Notes: generated by a model not told the origin, from the sequence alone. DNA of 64,000 nt from Odontocerum albicorne (GCA_949825065.1 OX463848.1:35431491-35495490); one strand, 5' to 3'. Positions 32,001 through 43,544 are shown, counted from the stretch's first letter. Made by a program: numbers and translations.

Positions 32001-32829
32001 AGCAAATAACGTTACGAAGATTACCTACATCAAAGTTAGTATTTAAATAACGTTGTGGATATCATATTAGCAGATATTCTTACTGTTTGGTTTAATTATA
32101 TTTGTCTTAGTGGTCCATTTACTCCGTTTTTAATTGCTGCACACGGAGAATACTGTCAGAAAAACAATCCGCATGCCTCGATTCAGAATAATGGCATCTT
32201 ACCTAATAAGTCACTTAAGTCTGATAAACTCGTTTAATCAGCTTTATCAAAGGTTTCGTCTTTACCTTCGTGGAACTCCGTGTTAGAATAAAACGTTTAA
32301 TCAGTTTTAAGATATCAAAGATAGATTACTTTTTTGACATTATTCATCAAGAATGTAAAATTATTATTTGATTGACAAACTTAATAAAATAATTGGTGTG
32401 TATCAATTGTATAATTCACAATAACTCTTATATCAGAGAATAGAAATATTATTATATCTTAAGTAGGCATACCCTTATAAGGTAAAAATAAGACAATTTT
32501 GACATATAAGGTAAAAATTAGACAATCTTGACATAATGTTGTTTTATTTTATCATCACCGTCTCACCATATCCGGAAAAAATAGGAATCTCGCATAATAC
32601 GAGTATCGAGATGAAACGATTTTTTCCTAATGATATTATTAAAACATTTTGCAAATACGAGAATATGTTATTTTCACCTATATGATGCCCTTGGACTCTA
32701 TACTCCAGAGAAGTAAAAATATATTAAAAATTTATTTACCAACGGACTAATGGGTAATACATAAAACTCTTAACTAATTAATTAATGGCTAGTTGGCTGG
32801 ACGCTTTCCCGGAGCATTCGAGTTTCATC
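32001..32829. other. Unassigned AT-rich sequence
   Basis: It holds a short direct repeat ATAAGGTAAAAAT.AGACAAT (near 32476 and 32508) and one TACGAGTA site (32598-32605). No gene is recognised. Confidence 0.4.
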
Positions 32830-32861
32830 AAGCAATCACGTGTGGGAACACGTGATTGCTT
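32830..32861. repeat. Perfect hairpin with two CACGTG sites
   Basis: AAGCAATCACGTGT (32830-32843) pairs perfectly with ACACGTGATTGCTT (32848-32861) around the loop GGGA. Each arm contains CACGTG, an E-box palindrome. Confidence 0.85.
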
Positions 32862-32944
32862 CCTGCGAGTTCCGTGTTACTCCTGTGGTCTTAAACCGGA
32901 AGGCTCTATTAATGGGATCGAAAGCAATGTTGTCTCTCGGGCAT

Positions 32945-33430
32945 ATAGAAATACCATCTCGCAATTTCCTTGGTGAGATAGGCAGAGAAAACAGAGCGCC
33001 AGATTTTATCATACTATCTCGACACACATCCTTCACATATTCTGCATACATACACTTTCTTATACAACTACTACGATTTCTCTGAATTTTTACGTGTCCT
33101 TCTTTCAAAACGTCATTCTCTTTATCTAACCATACTTTCCATAGTCTTCCTCTTCTACACTTCCACTCACATGTTTACAATATATTTTTTTATTCGTCTT
33201 TCTTCATTCATTCGTTCTACAAGACGTGTCCAAGCCCTCTCAATGTGCTCTTTATGATCTTATTCGACACATCAGCCTTAAGGTAACATTTATCCCTAAA
33301 CACTTCATTCGGTATTCTGCCATACATTGTCCACCCATGTATTCTTCTCAGTACACATATTTCTTCAGTATTTTCAGTGTTATTCAGTATTTTCAGTTCC
33401 TTTCAGTGTTATTCCACTGTCATGCTCTTC
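32945..33430 (-). pseudogene. LINE-A 3' part
   Basis: The minus-strand copy runs from the 3' end (complement of ATACCATCTCGCAATTTCC) up through the DQVNDI-like and HVERMN-like regions to the RIHGVTMYDRI-like segment. The overlapping plus-strand frames here (32840-33085, 33226-33530) are shadows. Confidence 0.75.
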
Positions 33431-33684
33431 AATATGTGCGCTTATCAAGTCTACCGTACGAATAAATATTCTAATTAATACAAGAACTAATAATACCAGA
33501 GAAATTAACTACCATCAGGGAACAAATTAAATTGTGTCAATCTTGTTTTCATATTTTTAATATGCTTCCGGCTAAAATCATGGCAGGGTTTTTTTAAAGT
33601 ATGTCGTCGTTTTAGTATATTTTTAGGCTGGAAAAGATTTCAAATATGCACATAAGACCTTCAGAGTGTGCAGTATGAGTTTAA

Positions 33685-34200
33685 TACATACATACGTATC
33701 CTTCATGCCATTTCCCTACTGAGGTAGACAGAGAGGACAAGGAGTCTGACATTCATATCGCGACACACACCTTTCACTTGTTCTACATCTTGTTCTACAC
33801 CTTCTCATATAACCTCTACGATTTATTTGACTATTCGCATTTCCTTCTTTTAAAACATCATACACTTGAACCAAACATAATTTCCTTTGTCTTCCTCTAC
33901 CACGCCTTTCACGCTTTGGGTATTTGTTTTCTAAGTATTTTTTCATTCGTTCATTCTACATACCAAACCGTCCGAGATAAATCTTCTTGTTGTTATTTAA
34001 TACTTCGGTTTAAAGTTCAGATTCATCCCTCATTACTTCATTTCGTATTCTGTGATAAATGGTCACCATCTGTCAAATTACCACTTCAGTGGACGCATTT
34101 TTACAGCATTTATTCAGCTCCTTTAATTATTTTTACCTATACATCATACATACATCAAAGTTGGTACTAGAATACTATTGTGGACTATCATATTAGCAGA
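33685..34200 (-). pseudogene. LINE-A 3' part, extended copy
   Basis: The minus strand extends from the 3' end up to the LVPTLMYGS-like segment (complement of CATCAAAGTTGGTACTAGAA) and ends near TTAGCAGATA. Internal deletions shorten the HVERMN-like region. Confidence 0.75.
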
Positions 34201-34255
34201 TAGCTTAGCTACAATACAACCACTAACCCACTGGCGCTTAAATTAATATTTCAAA

Positions 34256-34482
34256 ATAGTTTGTTTATAGTTAAGGCATTAAACGTTGTGGAAGTTTAAA
34301 GACATTGTAATTTGTTTTATCAAACACTGTTTATTTCATTTTTTGTAACGGTATAACCCTACCGGTTTCAAGACTTTCACCTCATCTTCAGGGGAGCAAA
34401 AACAATGCAAGAAAGCCTTGAAACCGGTAGGGTTGTACCGTTACAAAAAGTGGAATAAACAGTGTTTGATAGAAACAAATTA
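34256..34482. mobile_element. Inverted pair of Penelope pLTRs, short form
   Basis: It has the same build as 18834-19300 but with short arms around CACCTCATCTTCAGGGGAGC and AAGCCTTGAAACCGGTAGGG. It is flanked by the direct repeat TAATATTTCAAA (34244-34255 and 34483-34494), again 12 bp. Confidence 0.87.
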
Positions 34483-34499
34483 TAATATTTCAAAGCTGG

Positions 34500-34715
34500 G
34501 CGATCTCCGTGGCCTAGTTGGTAAGACGCTTGTCTTCTTACCCGAAAGTTGCGGGTTCGATTCCCGCTGGAACCTAGATTTTTTTTAATGGATTTCAGTC
34601 TGGTTTTCATTAAAGGCATCTTTAACATTTTTTTCTGGTTTGTTGGAAGCTATTGCCACATGGCAATAAGTCCGCCAGGTTATACCATTTACAACGAAAG
34701 TGTAATACAATACAA
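34500..34715 (+). mobile_element. SINE-1 copy, full length
   Basis: Head CGATCTCCGTGGCCTAGTTG with GGTAAGACGCTTGTCTTCTT, CGGGTTCGATTCCCGCTGG (perfect B box), body GATTTCAGTCTGGTTTTCAT, and tail CCACATGGCAATAAGTCC then GTGTAATACAATAC. It abuts the pLTR target duplication. Confidence 0.94.
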
Positions 34716-35284
34716 TAATACAAAACATCATAAAATAATGCTTATTGATTGTCATGTTTTATAATAGTTTCACTTACATATAATACAAACACAAGATGAA
34801 AAACCATACTTATCGGAGAATTGCAAAACAAATCAATGATGTTTGAAAATCTTAACTCATTAAGTGTGACCCTCCCAATCCAGGCAAATTCCCAATACAT
34901 GATGAAGAAATACAACTGGGAGCATCTCAGATGTTCTTCAGTTCACACCGCACATTGAAGAAACCATTCATGAAAGTAGTAGTGAAAACAATAGTATTTT
35001 ATAGTTGATTGTCTCATACAGCCAGACAATATTCTCAATAAGCCTCGTCTTCTAAAGGCTACCCTCATAACCTTCTGATGGCTAGAAACCTGTTTTGACA
35101 ATTGTATCATGCTGTTCTCTTGGTCGCTGTTTATTGCGAATTACTTTGAGATTACATCATTTCACATTTTTTAAATGGCTGACGATTCAACATTATTTTT
35201 ATAGTCTATTATAAATGTATATTATTATAATATTTTTCGGATTACATCACTTATATAAGAATATTTATGAATTTAATAATAAAC
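34716..35284. other. Unassigned sequence
   Basis: No gene or repeat family is recognised. Confidence 0.4.
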
Positions 35285-35600
35285 ATACATACATACCATC
35301 ATGACGCTTCCTAATTGGGGTAAGCAGAAAGGACAGAGCACTAGAATTTCTAATCTTAACAAATATATTTCGCCTGTTCTAAATCCATACACCTTTTCAT
35401 ACGGTCCCTACGATTTATCTTACTTCTTAATTTTCCTTCTTTTAAAATATATTTCACTTGATCCGAACATACTTTCTTTAGTCTTCTTCTATCACGCCTT
35501 CCTCTTGTATTTGATTTGTAAGTCTTTCTTCCTTCATTCGTTCCACGTATCCAAACCATCTCAGATGACTCTTCTTCGTCTTATTCAACACATCCAAACT
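35285..35600 (-). pseudogene. LINE-A 3' end
   Basis: The minus strand encodes LRWFGYVERMKEERLTNQI and the RRGRRDRRRLKKVCSDQVKY stretch, then the 3' end. The HVERMN segment is one of the better preserved in the window. Confidence 0.8.
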
Positions 35601-35889
35601 GGTGATGCGGGCAATATGCTTGCATCGCCAATTTTGATTAAAAGTAAAAATATCAAAAATATACAATACACTATCTTTTGTGATCGAGTGATGGTTAGTC
35701 ATCTTTGGATGGAAGATACATGTACGCGTAATGATCCTGAGCAATGGATCGAATCTTAAGCTTCGATAAAAGACCAGTTTACGGGTTAAATTATACAACA
35801 TTTTTACCATCACGAATAATGCTCTTAGAATTTAAATCTTTATTGGAAACCTTTATTGAAAATCGAAGCCAAAATGTCTACTCCATAAA

Positions 35890-36665
35890 AATGATTTACA
35901 GAGAATGCTCACAAAGTTCGATGAATCCTGCTCAAAGTACAATATGATTATCTCCGTAGCAAAAACCAAGTGTATGACATTCTCCAAAGACCCACTAGAG
36001 TGCAGAATTTCAGTACGTGACGAGCCAATTGAACAGGCAACCCAGTTCAGATATCTTGGCAGTGAACTGCTCAGCTCTCATGACCTCCCAGAGAAGTAAG
36101 GCCTCAGGTAGATAAAGCTGCAGTTGTGGCGGGCTGCCTGAGAGATATCATATGGAGGAATAAAGATATGAGAACAGATAGCAAGATACGCATTTATAAG
36201 ACCTGTGTGCAACCTATCCTCAAATATGGCATCGAAGCGAGGGCGGACACTGTCAGGACAAAAAGTATGCTAAGGACAACGGAAATGAGAACTTTGCGCG
36301 CTATTGCTGGGAAGACTTTGCGTGATCGTGTAAGGAACACCACAATCCGAGAGGTATGTGAGGTCCAAGATGTGGTCAGATGGGGACGACAGCGTCGACG
36401 ATATTGGTACCAACATGTACAGAGAAGTAATTCCACAAGAATTCCATACATAGCTCTGCATGGGGTGCCGGATGGACGGCGAGACCCCAGGGAGACCCCC
36501 GAAACGATGGAGAGTAGCTGGAGCTCAGCATCACAGGAGGACAATCCTGCAGTAACAGACTCTTGAGAGTCTTGGAGTCTCTTGAGAGTTCTTTCGTTTG
36601 AATTTGAGGTCCTCAAGTCAAATTCATCGCACATCTCCCTCCTTCGACGAAACACTTGGCGTCAC
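35890..36665 (+). pseudogene. Non-LTR RT thumb-to-C-terminus fragment, one frameshift
   Basis: The plus strand encodes SCSKYNMIISVAKTKCMTFS and EQATQFRYLGSELLSS (the palm end and the FKYLG-type motif of insect non-LTR RTs). After a frameshift near 36098 come VAGCLRDIIWRNKDM, KIRIYKTCVQPILKYGIEAR, TLRAIAGKTLRDRVRNT and DVVRWGRQRRRYWYQHVQRS. A second frame change near 36485 hides the GRPPKRW-type end. A ~100-bp 3' UTR precedes the adjacent SINE. Confidence 0.88.
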
Positions 36666-36671
36666 AAGTTT

Positions 36672-36855
36672 CCGTTGTATACAGTACAGCCTAGCAGGCT
36701 TATTTCCATGTGTCAATTTCTTCCAATCAAACAAAAAGCTGTTAAAGAGGCTTTAAGGCCTGATATTTTTTATCAAAAAAAAATGGATACTAACGGGAAT
36801 CGAGCGATCTCTTTCAGAAGTCAATTGTCTTATCAACTAGGCCACGGAAGCCAAA
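36672..36855 (-). mobile_element. SINE-1 copy
   Basis: The complement has head TTCCGTGGCCTAGTTGATAAG and a damaged B box (CGCTCGATTCCCG), with tail CCGTTGTATACAGTACAGCC on the left. It lies directly 3' of the RT fragment. Confidence 0.85.
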
Positions 36856-36859
36856 TATA

Positions 36860-37479
36860 TCCTATGGGCCTGTGAATGAAATTCGAACCCGTTGTCTTCT
36901 TCTCTGAATTTTTTTTTCGCACACCCCACATTTTTTTTGCACACCCACCAATGTAAATATTACAATTCTAAAGAAAGTTTTTATGAAATGATTTTTTATA
37001 TAGAATGTGGGTAGATAGTTACAAGTACTCGTATATTGCTCAGGTATCATACAATAGTTTAAAGGTTACCTTCCAAGAACTGATCCTTTTGAACTAAGTC
37101 TTATAATATTAAGGTGAAATTCCAAGAAAATATCCCTGCAGAAGTAAGTCCTGTTCTGAATCCAGGAATTTGGAGGTGAAGAGAAGTTACAAAGGGCGTA
37201 ACGCCTCCGTCTCTCCCAAACATTTAAATACAATGGAGCTGGGAAGTCCGTAATGCCTTTTGTGAACTCTTGTCACTTGAGGTAGAATATAATATTATTT
37301 ATTTTTCTTTCACATTTTAAGTTCATTTATTTTTTATCATAGATACAGAAATAAAAGTTTAGAAAAATGTTCTTTATCCACACGATGCATTATATTACCA
37401 TTACAAGTAGTAAAAATAATAATTTTGTTCATGTAATTTATTTGCAAAAATACGTTGACTATACTTAAGAAATTGTAGC
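36860..37479. other. Unassigned sequence
   Basis: A short repeat of the form GAAGTAAGTC/GAACTAAGTC occurs near 37094 and 37141. No gene is recognised. Confidence 0.35.
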
Positions 37480-37612
37480 ACGGTTCCTGTGACAGTTCAC
37501 AAATTTGCCCCAATACAACCTTATAATGACGTTCAGTAATTTTAATTATCAACTTTAATATAAGCCTCAATTCTAATAAATAGTAAGTTATTTAGGTAAA
37601 TACATTACATAA
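37480..37612. mobile_element. MITE-P copy, right end missing
   Basis: It runs from CGGTTCCTGTGACAGTTCAC through the centre to TAGGTAAATACATTACATAA, with no right inverted repeat. Eleven central bases are missing (AATTATCAAC). Confidence 0.85.
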
Positions 37613-38770
37613 AACTAACAATAATGACAAATTAATACATCTTGTTACAAATTAGCAAAAATGTGGCAGTTTGTTAAAATCAAATAATATTTGGTGACGT
37701 TTGTCAAAAGTCACTACGTTAGTCTGCATTGGCTAGGGATGGGGTATACGATAATTGGATATTCGATTTTTTTATACCTAAAATTAAATGTTCGTAATTA
37801 GTATTAATTCATAGTGGATATTGGCCTATTTAAAGATAGATACAAATCATACAATACATTAGAAAGTCAGTATAATGATAATTAAGAATTAAAACGCCAG
37901 TTTAGAGAAAAACAATTTTTCGATTTATAAAAAAACTATTCGATTTGTAAAAAAAAACGATTTTACCCCATCCCTTTGAGACATGACGTTTCAAACGTCA
38001 AGGAACCATCCTACATTTTCCCAAGTATAACAGGTGAACCTAGGCATTGCCTAAGGGTGCCAACACAAAAGAGGCCCTTAAAATTCACAAATAGATCATA
38101 AAAATATTTTTTAAATATAATTCGTATGCCGTCTTGGGTTGACACAGGATGCGATGTATGTATAATATTTTTAAATCGCGTTGTGGCCGGCCACCTGTAA
38201 ACAATGATTTAGGGCTACTTGTTCTATATACTACCCATTAATAAATAGGCTAGAATATTTTTGTCAGACATAATAAATAGTGAATATGAAATAAATAGTG
38301 AATATGAAATGGTAGAGGCATTTGCGGAGAATAAAGTAAAACGTAAGCAGTAGTGATTTATTGTGTGACGTGAGATACAATATCACCCAAGACATCAGCC
38401 GAAATGGAAAAGTGACAATTTTTATAATTACGTATTTTGGGGGAGAGTTGGGGGGTGCAAGTAGCAAACTATCTAAGGGCGCTATCTATACAAATGAGGT
38501 ACTGATCACAGGCATGACCAAACTGGCCGTATGTGACTGTTTGGTGCTATCAATATGGTTCCCATGCATAAAGCGAATAATAAAATTATTAATATTTTTA
38601 CAAATTACAAACCAAACTTCAAGATCCGAATTCATGGTCCGATCTTAACACTAAATACTAAATGTTTAAATATTGTTTACTAAAGAAATTAGTATTTAAA
38701 GTTAAATGTCGTACTGTCTTAGCTTCCGCAAATAAAGGAATCACGCGGTTTCGTTACTTCACTTAAAAAA
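37613..38770. other. Unassigned AT-rich sequence
   Basis: A direct repeat AATAGTGAATATGAAAT lies at 38275-38310. An open frame at 38361-38648 is not recognisable. Confidence 0.35.
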
Positions 38771-39029
38771 TTGGGATATATGAGGTCCAACTCTGAATAC
38801 GAATCACACAAACATTTAAAGGCTAGAAATAAGTATTTAGGCTGGACTATGAATTCAGTCAAGAATCTGGTAAATCATATAAAACAAAGTTCGAATGCAT
38901 GTAATTCAGAGGCTAGCGAGGTTATGTGGCGCTCGTGGGCAACTCATGTATTAGCTCGTGGGCAACTCGACAACAACAAAAACGGATTGATGGCTGCAGC
39001 CACAACCTTAGGGACCTCCTCTGACGACG
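38771..39029 (+). pseudogene. Unidentified open frame running into a SINE
   Basis: The frame encodes RSNSEYESHKHLKARNKY and MNSVKNLVNHIKQSSNAC, then a duplicated 16-base GCTCGTGGGCAACTC unit, and continues into the SINE-1 copy at 39030. The non-SINE part looks protein-like but is not identified, and could be an old retroelement. Confidence 0.25.
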
Positions 39030-39185
39030 TCCATGGCGTAGTTGATAAGACGCCTGTCTCCTATCCTGTTTACAAAGGATTCCAGTCTGATTTTCTTCCT
39101 TTTAAGAGATTGCCACATGGCAATAAGCCCGCCAGGTTGTACAGTATACAACGAAAGTGTAATACAAAACAATGCAATACCTTTC
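39030..39185 (+). mobile_element. SINE-1 copy lacking its B box
   Basis: Head GTCCATGGCGTAGTTGATAAG (A box) jumps from CGCCTGTCTCCTATCC straight to the body AAAGGATTCCAGTCTG. The B box is deleted, and the tail with GCCACATGGCAATAAGCCC is intact. This copy should be transcriptionally dead. Confidence 0.85.
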
Positions 39186-39214
39186 TATCCTTAATATTTT
39201 TAATGTGTCAATAG

Positions 39215-39300
39215 AAGTGTTCGAGCGTCCTTAAAGAAAGTTTGCTATTTAAACGGCGCTATATAAATTGCCCTTTTATTATTATTATTTTATTATTATT
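39215..39300 (+). mobile_element. LINE-C 3' terminus
   Basis: AAACGGCGCTATATAAATTGC followed by an (ATT)n-rich tail. Confidence 0.65.
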
Positions 39301-39699
39301 CTTAGTACGTCGAATATCAGACCCACCTTTTGCGTAGTCAGCCATCGTCGAGTCACCTCATGCGGGAAAAACACAGAAATGGCAACAGAAATAACATTGT
39401 AATGAGTCACCATTTAATGAAATTAACTGTCCTGCTCACTAAAAACACGATGCATGTTATTTATTGTTTTTTTATTGAATCGAATAATACTTAATAGTTA
39501 TTATGACCCACAAGTTCATCAAGAAATCAAAACAATGGATATAATAACATCACAATAAATATTAAAATATTTTTTTGTTTATTTCTAAGTATTTGCAAAA
39601 AATTGTGAAAATGCTTATTAAGGAATATTTTGTCGGAAAATATCCACGTATTAAAAAAAAACAATTTTTTGCATTCAAATCATTCTCATTTAAATTTGT
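39301..39699. other. Unassigned AT-rich sequence
   Basis: No gene or repeat is recognised. Confidence 0.4.
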
Positions 39700-39875
39700 T
39701 TGTATTGTATTACACTTTCAGCAGCCACTACCTTCCAATGCTTACACTTAACTTATATGTTTATTTTGTAATATTATTTTTTTATCTGTCAATAAAAATG
39801 GGTTCGAATCCAGCCTTATAGCGTTTGCTATCTAAACGGCACAGTATAAATTGTCCATATACTATTATTTTGTTG
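39700..39875 (+). mobile_element. LINE-C 3' end
   Basis: CAGCCACTACCTTCCAATGC, then ATCTGTCAATAAAAATGGG and GGTTCGAATCCAG (B-box-like), then AAACGGCACAGTATAAATTG. The order is as in 62885-63110. Confidence 0.7.
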
Positions 39876-39884
39876 TATATTATT

Positions 39885-40206
39885 CAGCCTGGGTAGTGCA
39901 TTGCTACGTGGCAATCTTTTCCAATCAGCAAGAAAGATGTAGGTAGATTATACTTTCGTATTATACTTTCGTTTTACACTGTAGAACCTGGCGGATCTAT
40001 TGCTGTGTGGTAATCTCATCCAAATAACCAGAAAGATGTGCAGTATTTTCACGTCATTATATACAGTACAACCTGGTGGATTTGTCTCCAAGTGGCAATC
40101 TCTTCCAACCAACCAGCAAAATTCTTAAGCAGACCTAAAGTGAAAACGAGACTAGAAGCATTTTTGAAAAAGCTTTGTTACCAACGAGAATCGAACCCAC
40201 AACTAT
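39885..40206 (-). mobile_element. SINE-1 tails and the body of an expanded SINE
   Basis: There are three successive SINE-type 3' tails in antisense (near 39890, 39975 and 40060). The last continues into a body (AAAGTGAAAACGAGACTAG) and a B box complement (CGAGAATCGAACCCAC), which leads straight into the 30-bp array. Confidence 0.8.
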
Positions 40207-40533
40207 AGACATCTTACTAATTACGACACGTTCGACAGACATCTTACTAATTACGACACGTTCGACAGACATCTTACTAATTACGACACGTTCGACAGAC
40301 ATCTTAATAATTACGACACGTTCGACAGACATCTTACTAATTACGACACGTTCGACAGACATCTTACTAATTACGACACGTTAGACAGATATCTTACTAA
40401 TTACGACACGTTCGACAGACATCTTACTAATCACGACACGTTCGACAGACATCTTACTAATCACGACACGTTCGACAGACATCTTACTAATTACGACACG
40501 TTCGACAGACATCTTACTAATTACGACACGTTC
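40207..40533 (-). repeat. 11-unit array of the SINE-1 A-box segment (30-bp unit)
   Basis: Eleven 30-bp units of the form GACATCTTACTAATTACGAC plus ACGTTCGACA. The complement GTCGTAATTAGTAAGATGTC aligns with the SINE-1 A-box region GGCCTAGTTGGTAAGACGCC. The array sits exactly where the head of the antisense SINE at 40045-40206 should be, so it is that head's expansion. The repeated decapeptide frames are by-products of a 30-bp unit. Confidence 0.9.
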
Positions 40534-40644
40534 ATGGGGTGGTAAATATCACGACAATTTCTTAGGGTGTCAAATATCACGAGACGGTAGCAAATATTTT
40601 GAATCAGCATTGTATAACATTGTTTGTCTCAATTTAATAACAAA
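40534..40644. other. Array flank
   Basis: GGTGGTAAATATCACGACAA and GGTGTCAAATATCACGAGAC form a short degenerate direct repeat next to the array. Confidence 0.5.
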
Positions 40645-40800
40645 AATAATAAAATGACAATTTATATAGCGCCGTTTAGAGAACAGACACTCCTCAAGAG
40701 CACTCTAACTGGAAATTCAACCCCACTGTTATTGACAGATTAAAAGTATTCCAAAAAAAATTGTATAAAAATAGGAAGGTAATTGCTGTTGCCATGTTTT
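40645..40800 (-). mobile_element. LINE-C 3' end
   Basis: AATAAAATGACAATTTATAT, GCGCCGTTTAGAGAACAGAC, ACTGTTATTGACAGATTAAA and AATAGGAAGG are the complement of the family end. Confidence 0.75.
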
Positions 40801-42440
40801 AATATTTTTAGATCAGCAGTTATATTTTCTATTTATATTTTCTTAAAAATTATACTAAGATTGAGTATATCTCATTTAGAAGATCGTTCCCAAATGATCC
40901 TAATACTCATAACCATTAAATGCCCTTACACTGTTTTTTCCCCTCATAAATAAACATTTTAACTGAAGCACTGAACATATTCTAGTCAAGTTGTGAAAGT
41001 TAATGACCACATGAGATGTTATCTTCCACTTGATCCAACATGATTGACTCATTCACAGAATCCGCCCTTTGATCTGTGAATGACTCGCTACTACTCGATA
41101 CTATACTACTCGCTATTAACTTGGAAGTGTGCCAACTGCTAGAAAACAGACGAGGAACTCCGAGATCCCCGATGACGAGAGCATTAGTAATCTCAGCATG
41201 ACGTCACACCCTTAGGATAGCCCACGGCGCCGTGCAAGCCATGCGTCATCAGCAGCTATTCCAACTATTCAGACACTTGTTCTGACTATAATCAAAGTGA
41301 ATTTAATGAAAACAGCGTTATTAAAATCTAAAGGCACATTGTAACTACGTTAAAAAACATTATAAACGTCTCTTAGACTGTCTAAGTCATTTTTCCTCTG
41401 AACATCTGATTTATATTCAATAAGTGTAGCTAGTTTCTCCAACAAGATATCCTGAAGTTACTAACTATTCTTCTCGAAGTTATGAGAACACCAGCATTAA
41501 ATACAAATTGAAGGCACGACATCGGTACGTGAAATAAAACAGCAATGGTTTCTTAAAATGCCTTGAACTTTTTTTCACGAAACACAAGATTTGTTCTCTA
41601 TTAATTATGCTAGTTTGTCTAACAAGTACCAAGTCACCTAAAACTTTTCTCGGAGGTAGAACATCAGTATAAAAAATAATTGGAGGTCACATTAAATACA
41701 ATATTTATTCAGAAATATTCTTTGTTTTGTCTTTGAAAAAGTTAAATTACTACTACTATATAACTTGGTAAGCGCTATTAATAAATGATTCCGATATCAT
41801 TAGTTTTGATACATTATTTTTAAAATAAGACACGATCCAAAAATCGTCTACAATTTTCCTAATTACATTTTTGTAGAACACGTATAAATATTTATTTCGC
41901 TCTCTTCAGGTGGTATGATTCCTGTTTAGATCCCGTGATAGGAGGTAGAAACACGTGTAGCGGGGATAAATTTTATTATTGGAATAACGGATTGCTAAAT
42001 ATTCTAATATGTAGTTCCACGAAGTTCTAGTCTTGGATAAAATAATACATTTTTTTTAAGTGAAACTCTATTGGCGCGGTAGGGCAAATTGGCCTGAATG
42101 TCACGAAAAGTTTATTTTTATTTTTTATTAAACAATGTAAAATATTGTACAAACATTTGTCAAGGCTATACCTATATACACATTTATTACTTAGCTAATC
42201 TTAATTATATGTTATAATTTATGAACTTACTTAATCTTATTTTTCTACATATCATTTTATTTTATTTATTCAATCTTACTATATGATTTCTTATAAATAA
42301 TTAACACCTACATACTACTTATAACTAGATAACAATTCTTACACTAATTATTTAGCCAAAACAAGTCCACTCGTTCAGGCTACTTGTATTCCATCACATT
42401 CCCTCAGACCTTGGTCGTTCCAGCGAATACTGTAAGTGGA
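40801..42440. other. Long stretch with no recognised element
   Basis: Among the longest element-free stretches of the window. 40950-41280 is GC-richer, holds the hairpin listed separately, and has no convincing frame. The remainder is AT-rich. It is a candidate for ordinary intron or intergenic host sequence. Confidence 0.4.
41049..41083. repeat. Perfect 11-bp hairpin
   Basis: TCATTCACAGA (41049-41059) pairs with TCTGTGAATGA (41073-41083) around a 13-base loop. Confidence 0.75.
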
Positions 42441-42642
42441 CTAGTCAAGCAACAGATAATGCTTCGGGAGCCTGTGCTTATAACGGAAGGGTAGTTCGGA
42501 TTTACTCTCGTAAGCCCCCAGGGCAGCGACTAAGGGATTGCTGTGATTTTGTTGACTTTTATAGAACTTCACGGTCCAAGCGAGGATGTGGTGTTGTAGG
42601 GTTTCTTCTCGATGTTCGGCGTGAAGTCGGGTAAGGTTTGTT
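42441..42642 (-). pseudogene. Exon-like open frame, product unknown
   Basis: On the minus strand the sequence TCTTTTAACATCCATCCTAG resembles a splice acceptor and is followed by 66 open codons (TNLTRLHAEHREETLQHHIL, VAALGAYESKSELPFRYKHR, LPKHYLLLD) to a TAG at 42443-42441. Composition is balanced. I do not recognise the protein. A retroelement coding remnant is as likely as a host exon. Confidence 0.35.
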
Positions 42643-42979
42643 CTAGGATGGATGTTAAAAGATATCTAAAATTATTATTTATAATTAAAATTATTATTAT
42701 TTATTATTAAAAATAAATATTTTTTTATTTAATTACGAGAGATTTTCTTAAATTAAATTCCACGTAACCATTTCCTAATCCTAAAAAGAAGAATAATAAA
42801 AATCGTTAACAAATGCTTTTCCTAGGAGCTAAGAAGTTCCACTCTACTGCGCGAGAGTCTCACGCATCTGTTTTTTATTTTAAAGACATGGAATATTTCT
42901 TATAACCCTCTTAAATTCAGCGTCTTTCCGATCATGGACTTGGACTACGCTAAAACGGAAATCATTTATTGACTTCCCC
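42643..42979. other. Unassigned AT-rich sequence
   Basis: There is a run of ATTATT/AATTAT around 42660-42720. No gene is recognised. Confidence 0.4.
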
Positions 42980-43355
42980 AGTTCACCGCTCTTCTTATTT
43001 TACGTCATCCTTTACTGTCCTTGCAGTAAGACTCTGAAACCAGTGGCAAACAAATGTTAGACTCGCTCTTTCATTGGTGTGTTTTAAAAAGCGACTGAAA
43101 AACCTCTTAATTTCAAGCCAGTAATACGAGTATAACGTGTTTCATTCCTGAATTTCTTCCCTCTCCACCATCCCTTTCTTTTTAATTTTATTGATAATAT
43201 CTCACTTTTATTTTTACTTTGTATATTATTAACAGGTTAATAATTATTTAAATATTGTTTGCGACTATCTAACTCCCTTTATTTACTTTTGTCTGATTGG
43301 CAAGAAGAAATTGCCGCCTGGCAATACGTCAACCAGATGGTTTTACAATGAAGTG
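42980..43355 (+). mobile_element. LINE-S 3' end with a micro-insertion
   Basis: The plus-strand copy runs TTCACCGCTCTTCTTATTTT, CCTTTACTGTCCTTGCAGTA, GCGACTGAAAAACCTCTTAA, CGTGTTTCATTCCTG, CTCTCCACCATCCC. It then resumes after a short foreign stretch with TTGCCGCCTGGCAATACGTC. It carries CGAGTA inserted at 43125-43132 compared with other copies. Confidence 0.8.
43125..43132 (+). other. TA-CGAG-TA micro-insertion (paired)
   Basis: GTAATACGAGTATAACGTG against GTAATATAACGTG in the LINE-S copy at 26475 (read on its minus strand). Confidence 0.85.
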
Positions 43356-43438
43356 GTAAATAAATATTAATTTTATTACTGATAAATAAATTTTCTTTCT
43401 GTCGCTCTTTACGATCTATTTTATGACAGCTTATTTGG

Positions 43439-43544
43439 TTGACATACCATAGTCTATGTCTTATTTGGTAGGCATACCATAGTCTATGTCTTATTTGGTA
43501 GGCATACCATAGTCTATGTCTTATTTGGTAGGCATACCATAGTC
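43439..43544. repeat. 30-bp tandem repeat split by a hAT element
   Basis: Units ACCATAGTCTATGTCTTATT plus TGGTAGGCAT recur four times, then continue as a partial unit after the hAT element at 44092. Confidence 0.9.

Noticed and set aside
34500..34575. True tRNA genes at the many A-box/B-box sites
   Set aside because: The heads lack a pairing acceptor stem and are followed by a shared SINE body and tail in all copies.
40135..40384. Repetitive proteins of ten-residue units on both strands
   Set aside because: They result from a 30-bp tandem repeat, which keeps frame on both strands automatically.
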